From the NCBI RefSeq assembly GCF_030253575.1, contig NC_080561.1:5137001-5201000 (forward strand): a stretch of DNA of 64,000 nucleotides. Direction: 5' to 3'. The position numbers and the translations under genes are program-made. This DNA comes from Rhododendron vialii (taxonomy: Eukaryota > Streptophyta > Magnoliopsida > Ericales > Ericaceae). A model generated the notes under the pieces. It saw nothing but the letters and a program-made list of their open reading frames with translations, was not told where the DNA came from and made no database searches. This document shows, piece after piece, positions 34,905 through 46,600 of the stretch (positions within the stretch are counted from its first letter, which is position 1; every line of letters starts with the position of its first letter).

Positions 34905-36425
34905 ATTTATGAAAGGATGAAATTGTAGGAACCAAATGAACTGAAAGCACGGGATCGCTGGATGGATTCGAAGGATATATTGGAAGCAATTCAGACTAGA
35001 GAAGTAGTTAATTCCTATTTTCCGTGTTTTCATTCTGGTTATAACTTGTAATTCATACAGCTTGATGTTTTAAATCACATTGAACAGGTGGAACTGATGT
35101 CAAAACATGTATGCTTCAAGCTCTCAGTTGGGACTAGTTCAATTAGTCCATCCGAGGAGTATCCCGCTGCTGCTGCCACGGGTAAGTTGGCATTGGTATC
35201 AAATTCCGGGTCATTTCTTGATGGGAAAGCTGCCGTACCTAATTATTTCGCTTTTGATTTGTAGTTAAATGTTGAAACTCCATTAGAGGAAGATGATATT
35301 CCAAGAATAGCAACGGTGAGATCAACTTAGGGGCATAGAGGTAGGGGTGGAGGAGGAGGAGGTGGGGGTGGTGGAGGAGGGGATGATGGCGTTGGAGGAT
35401 GGGATGATGGTGGTGGTCTTGATGATGCTGGTGATGATAATGATGATGGTGGAGATGGAGGTGGGGTCCTAGCCTGTTCTTAATTGGACAATTCCTTTGT
35501 CCTATCCTTGAGTAGCTGTTGAAGAGTTTCATAGTTTTGCAGGTACAGTTCCTTTGTGTAATTCCTCTTTCTTTGTGGACTTTTGTTTCTTTCAAGGTTC
35601 TGAGGTGTTTGAATGCTGCTAGTCCTTAGGTACAAGGGATTCAATGTGTATCAGTTCCATCGATTTTCATTCGTGACTATGTATCACTGAACTAGCAGCA
35701 GCAGACCAGCAACATTCAAACACCTCTCAATCTCGAAAGAAACGAAAGTCCACAAAAAGAAGGATTACACAAATGAACTGTACCTGCAAAACTATGAAAC
35801 TCTTCAACAGCCACTCAAGGACAGGACAAAGGAATTGTTAATAGAACAGGCTAGGACCCCCACCTCCACCTCCACCTCCATTATCATCATCAGCATCATC
35901 AAGACCATCACCATCATCCCATCCTCCAACACCATTATCCCCTCCTCCACCACCCCCACCTCCTCCTCCTCTCCTCCTCCTCCCTCACCTCTATGCCCCA
36001 AGCCAATCTCGTTGTTGCTATCATTGGAATATCACCTCTGATGGAGTTTCAACATTTAACTATAAATCAAAAGCAAAATAATTAGGTACTGCAGCTTTCC
36101 CATCAACAAGAAATGACCCGGAATTTCATACCATTGCCAACTTACCCGCAGTTGCTGCAGCGGGATACTCCTCAGATGAACTAATTGAACTGGTCCCAAC
36201 TGAGAGCTTGAAGCATACATGTTAGACATTAGTTCCACCTGTTCAATGCGATTTAAAACATCAAGTTGTATGAATTACAAGTTATAACCAGAATGAAAAC
36301 ATGGAAAATAGGAATTAACTATTTCTTTAGTCTGAATTGCTTGCAATATATCCTTCGAATTCATCTAGCGATCTCGTGCTTTCAATTCATTTGGCTCCTG
36401 CAATTTCATCCTTTCAAAAATAAGC
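34905..36425. repeat. Large inverted repeat carrying exon-like sequence
   Basis: Left arm 34905-35622 and right arm about 35705-36425 are inverted copies, roughly 90% alike in the parts I compared, around a loop of about 80 bp. Read from the left arm on +, there are coding-like pieces: RWMDSKDILEAIQTREVV, then after an 'acag' acceptor VELMSKHVCFKLSVGTSS, a 'gtaagt' donor, and after 'tttgtag' LNVETPLEEDDIPRIAT, followed by a GGT/GAT-rich repeat. Each arm holds them. The right arm continues (36426-36475) into sequence matching 34205-34258, so it once covered more and lost about 650 bp. I do not recognise the protein. It may be a duplicated gene fragment or a transposon-captured one. Confidence 0.7.
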
Positions 36426-36739
36426 GCAGAAAAACGACCACGATTGACAAGAAATTGAAGCTGAAATAGATTGGATTGATATTCACATACAAGACGGTTT
36501 TCATCTATCAATTCTCCGTCTAGAAATAGATAACTTCTTCCATGCTTTCATAGCTTATTCCTACTAGCTAAGAGAGAGCTTCTTATCGAGACTTATTAAA
36601 GGCAGTAGTAGCAACAGATAGCGAAAGTCTCGTTTAAAGGTTGACGAGAGGCCTTAAAGGACAACTTATTACAGTCCGTTTATCAATGAACAACTACGGA
36701 CACAAGCTTTGTGAGACTTCCTTAGTTCTATGAAGACAG

Positions 36740-37700
36740 TTGCTTAAAGTTGTGTTTGTCCAGTTGTATTTGTGGTATTTTCCAGCTGTATATTTTTTTG
36801 TCATTAGTGAGTTAGTTTTCGGTGAGCTGCCGTTAGTCTGTTTTGAGCTCTAGTCAATTTCTCCATTTGTGAGCTGGTGTAGTATAAGTAGTCTTTGTAA
36901 CAGCAACTTAACATCAAGGAAGTCAATTCAAAGGAAATAAAATTCACCCAAATTCTGTCTTTCTTTGGTTCTTTCTCTCTGTAAATGTGTTTGATTTGAA
37001 TCTTTCTTTATGGTATCAGAGCTACAAAAGACAGACATCTGATCATCATCGATCCTAGGGTTTTTCCCACAGTTCTTCGCTACAGAATTCCTCAGTTTCA
37101 AAACCAGTTTCAGCATTTCTTCAGCTTCGAGCACAGTTTTATCGTTCAACGATGGCATATTCCAACACAATGCCTACTTCCTTGGTATTTATATTCTCCA
37201 ATTTTCAGTCATTTGTTACTATCAAACTAGATGCAAACAACTACATGTTGTGGAACAATCAGATTCAAAATGCCTTAAGTGCGAATGGATATCTAGGTTA
37301 CATCGATGGTTCAATTTCTCAACCACATGCAGAAATTCTTGATACAAATCAAAACAAGATTGTGAATCCTGCATTTGAAAAATGGAAATTGATCAATGGA
37401 TAGCTTCTCTCGTGAATTACTGCCACAATTTCTCAATCTCTTCAAACTCATATTTTAGGGCTTCGAATTGTTTTAGAAGTCTGGACTAGTTTGTTCAAAC
37501 GATCTAACTCCTTGTCTAGATCTCATGTTCATGATCTTAGACAATGATCGTTCAACACTAGTAAGACAACTACTCAAGGAATTGAAGCTCAAATTGAAAT
37601 TAATTATGAGCGTCAGACTATACGGCATCATTTATTGAACTACATTCTACAACTCAACTCATGAAAGAGAAAGAGAGACCTGAATGAGTATTTTGGGAAT
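36740..37700 (+). mobile_element. Ty1/copia retrotransposon fossil: LTR end, primer site and gag piece
   Basis: LTR-like DNA (about 36740-37009, left end not defined) is followed directly by 'tggtatcagagc' (37011-37022), the standard initiator-Met-tRNA primer-binding site of plant copia elements. A gag start lies at 37152, with the copia-type sequence VTIKLDANNYMLWNNQI and, beyond it, weak gag-like sequence to about 37700. No protease, integrase, reverse transcriptase or second LTR was seen. It is a clearly broken, 3'-truncated old copy with several breaks. Confidence 0.75.
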
Positions 37701-37979
37701 GAGATCGATCTGCTTGCGGCTGTCGAAGAAGGAAATGTTATCATCGAGGGAAAGCTCGTCGTCCTCCGGCATACTCGGATTTGGTTTCGAACTTTGGCTC
37801 TACACTTCCATGGTATGGGGTTTTGGCGATAACGAGATGAACTGTTGAGTGAATTGGTTCCCGCCTTTGAATTTTCAGTACTAATGGGGATATACAAGGA
37901 GCATAAGCTAGGACGTACGAATTTTGTGTTAGGTCGGACTTTTGCTCTTAGCCATTGGATTGTATTTTCAATGGTCTTT

Positions 37980-38835
37980 TTTTTTTAAAGAGTCATTCAT
38001 CATCACAAGCCCACCAGATACAGGAAAGAACAAAGCAACATAAACGTCGATCTCAGGTACCTACTGCCGAAGCAGGCCTCGCGATAACGCCAGTCCATAA
38101 GAACCAATCTCGGTCTAGATAACAGTGGATCTAAAGAGATCCACAGCTCAAACCCGTAAACAATTATATACAACAAATCAACTAAAATCTAACAAGTCTC
38201 CTGGACAAAACCCATAAGGGTCACCGGCCTGAACAGGAAGAGAATCGAACACCACCGGACCACGGCGATCGAAGACTTGTCTTCTTCTAGCTGAAACTGC
38301 TACGCAACCCAAACAAACACCACCAGACCACACCAACCCCAACAACACCACCACTGACACCCACCAGCCCCAAAAACAGATATCCAGACACACAAAGACC
38401 ACCAACACCGGACCATTCCTCAATAGGCGCCGGGTTATTTGCCCACCACCATCACCCACCAGATCTGAAGCATCCAGACTGATACAGAATCAGACTGGGG
38501 AAACCCGCCGGTAGAAGAGAAAACGGAAAAAGCAGATGAAAAACAGAAAACCCCCTTACACCAACCACACACCTTATTAAGCTCGCCGCTGAACCAGGAA
38601 CAATAGATCTGCAGCAGATGAAGGAAGAGCAATGGGACAGAAGAGCCACCATCCGTCTGTGGAGCAAGCCTGAGGAACCCTCGCCGTCCTAACGAACCGC
38701 CCCACGCAACCTGGTGGTCATGGAGAACATGACGAAGAGAGAGGGGAGGCGCGAGGAGGCCAGGAGAGGAGAAAGAGAGGTGGGAGGAGGAGGGAGGAGA
38801 GGAGGCAGCCCCCCCCCCCCCCCCCCCCCCCCCCA
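37980..38835 (-). mobile_element. Retroposon-like segment with poly-A end and poly-C/G tract
   Basis: On the minus strand it runs from a G tract (38809-38834) through GC-rich DNA to an A tract at about 37978-37987. This is the layout of a non-LTR retroposon or a processed insertion. The open frames (up to 170 codons) have no family I know. Flanking duplications were not found, so the call is tentative. Confidence 0.4.
38809..38834. repeat. 26-base poly-C tract
   Basis: An uninterrupted run of C, rare in AT-rich plant DNA. It could be natural or an assembly or sequencing artefact. Confidence 0.9.
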
Positions 38836-39059
38836 AATCCGGACTTTCTGACTTGAACCGGACTGGGGTATATATACATCGTGTAAACAGCATACATGCA
38901 TGTATAGTGTGACTTCGAGGTCGTGCGGGGCACATGTTATTTCTCAAGTTCTGAATTTTTGGAATACTAGTAGTTTCTAAAGAATTTCTGAGGTGCTTTA
39001 AAAAAAAATCATTTAGTTACAACAACTTAACTTGTCCTAGTAGAAGAAAAATACAAACT

Positions 39060-39720
39060 TCCTATTTCCAAGTCATATTATGATGATTCAAACCGTTCAA
39101 CTTATTTAGAATATGTTTTTAAGAATATCTGCAAGAAATCAATTTAAAATATAATCGAAAAGTGTTTGATCCAAATAGTTTTTTATAAAGCTTGAGAGGA
39201 GCTGTTCTATGTAAAAAAAATGTTTGGATGAAGCAATTTCCGGTTCTATTTTGAGTTGATTTCTCGCGATTACCCTTAAAACCATGTTTTAAACAAATTG
39301 AACGGTTTGGATCATCAAAATATGATCTGGAAGGCCTCAAACTATGAGGTCCACATTTAAGGTATTTATTAGAAGCTCATGTAAGGATCTTAAGGTATTT
39401 TAAGGTCCTTAAATGCAAACCTAAGGTGCGGACTCACATTTCTGGGGTTATATTGTGATGATCCACACCGTTCAACTTGTTTAAAACACGTTTTTAAGGG
39501 TACCAGGATAAAATTAGCTCAAACGAATATCTGTAAGTACTTGATCCAAACAATTTTTTTATAACCTTGACGGGAACTATTTTATGATGTGAAATGAGCT
39601 GATTTTTTTTTACAGAAACCCTTAAAAAATGTTTTAAGAAAATTGAACGGCTCTAATTATTTGTGTGAGATTTCGAAGTGGATCCCACAAAAAGCGGTGT
39701 AAATTTAGTGTACACCAAAA
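39060..39720. repeat. Direct and inverted repeats of a MITE-like unit
   Basis: 'gatgat.ca.accgttcaactt' at about 39080 and 39460 begins two direct copies of roughly 140 bp, both containing 'ttgatccaaa.a' and 'tttttataa'. Inverted partial copies ('aattgaacggtttggatcat') lie at about 39296 and 39640. Confidence 0.55.
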
Positions 39721-39864
39721 TGGTGTGTACACATAGCAGGACTAAACGAGGAATTAAGAAAAAGTTTGTCTGATAGTTGAAATAGATGGATAAGAGTGAT
39801 TGGATAAAACATAATGTGAGCCTTTACTTGGTTGTCTTTTGTAATGAGAATACAAAAAGGCTGT

Positions 39865-39975
39865 TGATTTTGCCACTCCCTTTTTTGTCAACGCCACTCC
39901 CCTACAAGTGTATTTTTGTTGCAAAAATATACTTGTAGGGGAGTGGCGTTAACAAAAAAGGAAGTGACAAAATCA
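39865..39975. mobile_element. Near-perfect hairpin MITE
   Basis: Arms of about 50 bp pair almost fully ('acgccactcccctacaagtg' with 'acttgtaggggagtggcgtt') around 'ttgttgcaaaa'. It appears inserted into a larger repeat (about 39760-40210) whose ends are 'ggataagagtg' and 'cttatcccaacacc' type sequence. Confidence 0.7.
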
Positions 39976-40680
39976 TTTTCCAACAAAAAAAAAAGTTTTG
40001 AAAGGTTTGAGAGGCAAATGCCTGTAATTACGCCCACTTAGATAATTAAGCTTATCCATGAGGTGGGGTGGGTTTCGCTAGCTTATGCACTAGATGCTCT
40101 TATCCATCCGGGTCCGGAGGGAGGAACCAAACACCAGATAAGAGTGGACCCAAATTAGCTTATCCCAACACCTTTATCCCCCACCCTTCTCCACCTGCCA
40201 AACGGGCCTTTAAATGAATCTTTGGTACAACTTATCCGATTTATTTAAAATTATCACTTTCTTTTTGTGAATCGAGTTACAAGAAAACCCCACTTACGCA
40301 ACAAACCAAAACTGGGGCGGTTTTGCCATGCCAATCTTCCAACCAACTAAAATTTCATATATAAAACACTAAAAATAAACCTTCATTTACATAATTATGT
40401 ATTTACAGGAGCCAGGGTAAACGAGAAAGAAATGAAAAAATAAAAGTTCTATTCACTGACCCATTTAATCAGCTAAATAGCAGAAGCAAATACCGGAAGA
40501 AATGTACCATTATCACTGACCCCACAAAAACCCAGCCACCAAAAATCGAGTCGTCGAATTCACACCACTTTTCTTGCATTGAAATTAGCTCAAAGGAGCA
40601 GCCTTCTCGAATCAGCCATGCTGAAGGTGGTGAAAAGCTACACCGTTGTCTGAAAAGTCGAAACAACTGTGAGTGTTATT

Positions 40681-43600
40681 CTACCAGTCTTCAAGCCATT
40701 CTGGAGTATTGAGTTGTTCTACATATGGATTTGGCGAAGGAGAAGCTCCAAAGTCTTCGGAATGTGTTTCCAGGTGTTGAGCTATACGAGAGGTAATCTC
40801 AAGCGGAATAGGGAAGCTACCATTTGTAATACCTTCCCAGTCGACACCATGAAACCAAGGATGAGTTTTGACATAGTGTGTACCTTGGCTTCCAAGTCTT
40901 GTACTTTCATCAACTTCAAGTAACTGAACGAATGGATCTATCTCCACGTAAGAAAACAGGCTAGGGAAACAGAGAATACCACAACTGTGCTAAAAACATG
41001 CAAGTGTTTTAATACCTTGGTTATGAGATCAACAGCTTCAGGGCTCAAAGTCGTGGGCAGAGTTAGCTGTCCTTTTGCAATCTTTGGAAATGTATCGAGC
41101 TCACTTTCTCTCCACGAACCAAATGGCATTTCACCTTGTAGCATGAAATAGATCAAGACTCCCAGTGCCCACCTGCATGTTTTCTACTAGTACTAAGATA
41201 CCAGATCAGAAATAGGATAAGGGAAATAAACAAATGCATGGATACAAATGACAGTTGAAAGGCCTAATTATGAATCTTTTTGTTGAAAAGAAATAGTTGG
41301 TTTGTTATGTTGGGGAAGCACAAGTCACCTGCAAGGACTTGTTACTCTGACAGAGACACAAGTAATCTAATGCTGAGAGAGAGAGAGAAGTAATCTAAGA
41401 ACAGTGGAATTTTCTCCTGTCCTAAGCTTCAGAATCCCTGCAATGTTTCTGACTGTGGCTGGTTCAAGACATTGACAAGCGGGTCGTACTCCGGCTGAGT
41501 CTGGTCAGAGAGGATGTCATTTTGCTAAGTCAGGTTTTCCAGCAGCTGTCTGTTGTGCAAGTCGAGGGACCTGAAGTCAGCTCCTTAGCTATACACTGTT
41601 ATAGAGCCCCTGGGTAGACCAAATGATGAAAAGTGAAAACTATAATGCCACGATCCACACTCACACGACCATATTCATTCTCTTTCTTTCTCTCCGTAAA
41701 TTCCATTTCCCTTTCCTGCCAGCGGGAATTCCCTTATCGATTAGTACAGCGACGGAAGTCTCTTGAACGAAATCCTACAGGATCATGGTCCAGCTGCACC
41801 TTCCAGTACGGCTTCAAAGTTACACGACTAAACTACAATCACTACTACTCCGTATATACCAGGACAGGAATACAGAGGAGAAAAATATTTAAGACCCAAA
41901 ACAACAGAAGTAACTAAAAAAGTAAGACACTGAACTATTTGAGGGGAGTAAGATGATGATCCAATAAGATATGTTCATTCAAAATGTGTGGTGGAAGTAA
42001 CTTTAATGGCCGAGGCACATAGCCCCAGTAGCACACACTAAAATAAGAGGTAGAAACCCGGTAACTTTTGCCCCAACTACAGATCACATACTACCCCCCA
42101 TAAACAGAAAATCGCCAACCCCAAAAGCTTTATGATTTAGACAAAAGAAGAAAGGAATGTTATTCATGATCAGGATCTGAATAAGCAAAGATTTGGGAGG
42201 GAACTATTAGAGGGCGAGCTTTCCAGCAAGTGCACGACAAACATTGATGAAGAGATGACAAGATTCAATGCCAGTAACTCAACAGACCTAGTAACGCTAT
42301 GCAAACCACACTTGATAAACTATAGCATATAGATTGAACAAAACTTATGTGGTATATATACAGCATACCAGTCAGCAGGGAGACCATGACCTTTCCCCTG
42401 GACTATCTCCGGAGCCAAAGAGTCTGCCATGCCACATATCGTGAAGGTTCTTTCACCTGGCAGCTTCTTCCCAAATCTGAAGTCCACTAACTACAATACA
42501 GCAAAAGATAACCAATTCATAAGCACAATTATGTTCAATTTACCCCTCCGCTTTTAAAAGAACAAGGATAAGCATCATGTAGTTAGTATCACATAGCATA
42601 ACTGCAGATGTCAGTAAAAACATAAAAAGGATAGGAGATCAACCTGTAAATGTCCTTCCTGGTCAAACATTAGAACATCTGGAGACACACCTCTGTAAAG
42701 AACCTCATTCTGAAATTCAAACAAATAGGTGAAGTATTTCTACATAAGTACAGACGTAACGTTGGCATATTCAGGAACGGAAGCAATACAGTCACGCATC
42801 AAACCTTGTGTAAATCTTGCAAGGCAGTGACAACAGAGGCAGCACAGAATTGAGCAGATGCTTCATCAAGTGGGGTGTGAAGAATTGAAGAAAGTGGACA
42901 AGCAATGCGTGTATTTAAAAGTATGCCAGCATAGGTTTGATCAGCACAAGTACACAAGATCTGTGGCACACCAGCTGAAGAGTTTATACTCTTCATTAGG
43001 TTCTTCTCTTTTAGAACCACTGATTCCTTTCCAAGACTTCTGATTTTATGCTTTGAAAACCTTTTTAAGCTAAGCAAATATTCTGATAGATAGAGAAAGT
43101 AGGAAAAAGGAACAAAAAGTAATCAGTTTTAATCAACCACCACACTAATAGACTCTTCCATGGTTACTTTCAGCATCTAAACGTTCACCACACAATGTCC
43201 TTGACAATATAACTTTTATTCGTAGTATACGGAACAAAAGCGAACCTGAGTCTCTGAGAACTACAAGCCCGATCTCGCTGCAGTCAGTAGAATATAAACA
43301 CGTCCTCCACTCCTACACAAAATTACCAGCATCCTAAATCAATTTCCAGTCCCCTTCTGTGACAAGGTTACAAGAACATGCATGATAGCAAGACTTGAAG
43401 TCTTGAACCCTTACCAAATCAGAAATGTTCACCTTCCCAAGGGTAGAAGGATCAATACCTTTGGATTCCGTGGACAAGTTCAAGGCATAGTCCCTTGGCC
43501 TAGGTAATGTCAAATCAGGAGGACAAAGAGTAAGAAAATAAGTATAAAAATTGCAAAAGGTTTCATTTACAGAGTTCCTCAATTTAGGTTATTTCACATA

Positions 43601-46600
43601 TATTTACAAACTAGATCATAGCTTCATGAGATTACCACATACTTGTGATCTTCTTGTGAAAGCTTTGACAGAGGGCCAACGACAGAGTCAAACTTTTCTT
43701 TTGTTAAAACAGCACATATTACATCACCCACAGCAACTGCACTCACTGAGCCAATGTGCTCACCAAGAAGAGTCCATTCACCAAAATAGCTCCCCTCATT
43801 CTTCTCTACCAACAGCTCTTTATTGCTCTGAATCTCATTGTCATGACTTGATTTGTTGGATTTGAGACTGCCGGTGTTTGGTTTATAAATCACTTCCTGA
43901 TCAGCAAAAATTTTAACTGTCCCCTTCTGGATAATGTACAATCCTAAAAGAGCTCCATCCTATATATACAAATGGAGGAATGTGAGAAAAGCAAGACAGA
44001 AAACACAATGATTTCTGTTGAAAATAGAAAGTGTACCCTATTGGCTATTGTCTGCCCATCAGAGAAAGGAAGTTCTGAAAGAGAATCTGCAATGTGACTC
44101 AGCTGTAAGATCGTCAACCTCGAGAGAAGATCTACTGATCGAAGCAACTTCAAGGATGTCAAATTTGAAAACTCTGACATAAGAATTCCTCGAAAGTCTT
44201 CCCTTCTAAGAGCCCAAAGAGTTCCACTGGTCACAGCACGGACGGAAGCCTGGAGTGGTTTGTTATACCTACGTGAAACATATCAAGGACACACATGCAG
44301 TAAGATTAATACTACCATGGTAAGCATAATTATAAACCAAGGTGTGTTTTTGGATTGGCAAAACACAATCTGATATTTAGCAAAAGCCAAACCTTGGTAC
44401 AAAAGAAATGGGTGATACGTCCCCCGTAGCAATACAATAGAATACAAAGCAAAAACAACTGACACACACTGCACTCCAATCCCCTGCTAATCAAACTAAC
44501 AAAATCCCCTTAAAGGTTGGAGAAACCAATGCCCAAAAGGAAGACAAATAACACAGTACATTCCACGAAGAATCAATATCATCTAACTTGCCCTCAAAAA
44601 GTTGCATTTAGCTCTAGCCATAAAGATTGAAGAAATAAAAATAATAATAAAGCTTTCACTTTCTTGTTGCTTCCAAAACCTCTTCACTTAACATTAGCAT
44701 TGGGGAACAAGAAGCAAGAGCCAGCCTACAATTAGCCGGCATTGGCAATAGCTGATTGCATTATAACCAAGAAAATGGACAATGAAATGATAGGTGATTG
44801 AATAATTCCTCACTCCTAGTACACTTGATACATCATTGGGGAACAAATATTACCACAATGTCTTCTGTTTTGAGACGTGGCATTAGCCAAGAGACTATTA
44901 TGAGCCCAAGACTATGTAAAAGCCTTTACTTTGAGAGGCACTTCCGCTTTTCAAGTTTTTGCTTATGTTTTAAGAAGAGGATGAATGTCTTTGATTGTCA
45001 ATAATCTTATCAGAAAAGGACTTGCAAAACCATATCCAAAAAAGGAATGAAGCACCAAACCCTCCCATCACCAACACCGGGATGTGAAGGAAAACAACAA
45101 ATAGCCAACAAGGAAGCCATTACACAAGACCAACAGTCATCGAGATTTTGAAAGACGTTAAAAACTCCATGAAATTAAGGCCGCATGGGAGAACATAATA
45201 GAAACAAAATGTGACGGGTGCATACCACTCGACAAAAATATAAGGACAACGTATGGAAGGAAAAACCCACCCAAAGTTCCTCCCAAAACATAACTCTCTC
45301 CCCAGTCCCCATTACCACCTTAGGATGATAATCTTGAAAAATATTGAAAGATTTGCGATGTGGACTTCCATGGAGATTCTACAAGAGAATCCCACCCGAT
45401 AGCTTCAACCTCATGCTGCTCTTAGTAATGGAATATCACAATCTATTACCCTCACGGAGAAATCCTCACAATAACTCAATAAGGGAAAGCAATATTGTTT
45501 GTCAAGATGTTTCCAATTGCCAGACCATCCTTTTTTTTTTGGGAAGCAAGACCATCTCCCAATTCACCAATTTAACTTTTTCCCTTCCTCACAACCTTCA
45601 CCCATTTGAAATAATAAACAAAGACAAATAGTAGATAGGGATGCTAGACAAGACAAACTACACTATAAGTGTACCCCCACAGAACAAGGCTCTTTCCAAT
45701 CTCCAACCTCATTACTAATTTCCTTTATTGATGGAGAGCCCAAAAAAGACTCCAATCTAGGATTATCAACCATTGGGAGCCCCAAAAACCTAATTAAAAA
45801 ATGCTCAATGCCCAAACATCAATGACCATGATGCCATATGTTTATATTATGTCATCAAACAAACCATGTTCCTACATGAAAAAACACCAAAATCTTCACC
45901 AGAGTCGAGTTTATGTGAACACACTAGACTTTGTACCAGTCAAAATAGGTCTGCAATCACCTGTCATTCGAAATATTCTAGACTATCAAATCTTAAAATG
46001 CAGAATAAATATGATACTGACACTTAATCTAGCTTCAGGAGAACTAAACTGGAGAGAGAGAGAGAGCTCACATTAGTGCAAGTTCTCCAAAGGATGATAG
46101 CTTTTCTGCTGTATACTGTTGCAGAACCCTTGGAACCTCTCTATCTTTTTCTTCCTGTGATTTACACCATCTTAATAAGCATTGTAAATTTGTAACTGAA
46201 GGAACTTACAGGGAATTAGCTTCAAAATAAAATAAGAAGTATTCTCCACCACAAACATGTACTAGGCCCTAAGAAGACAACAAGGAATGACATTTCTAGC
46301 GTCAATCAACAATTTTAGAAACCCTAAAAAGAACCCGAAGCCAACATCTAAATTAGTAAATGTAACAGCTTAATAAAACAAGAAGAGTGATAACCTGAGT
46401 AGCCAAGACCTCAAATTCTCCACTACCAACAACATAAAAACAGTCACCTTCACCGCCCTGCAAAATTTGGTATATGTTACGCTTGAAACTAAACAAACAG
46501 TCAAGTTTCCTTCAATAATAGAAAGCCCAAACACGGGAGCTCGATAACAGAACGTAAGAGAAACCTGAACACAAAACCACATGTTGACTAACATATATAG

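Noticed and set aside
35239-35595. 118-codon His-rich minus-strand frame
   Set aside because: It is translation of the GGT/GAT-type simple repeat within the inverted repeat; no family signal.
38435-38947. 170-codon minus-strand frame with a poly-Gly stretch
   Set aside because: Poly-Gly is the C/G tract. Low-complexity, no recognised domain, inside a retroposon-like segment.
45344-45631. Open frame in the large intron of the fusion kinase gene
   Set aside because: No domain, no conservation that I can see, and it is within an intron bounded by good splice sites.
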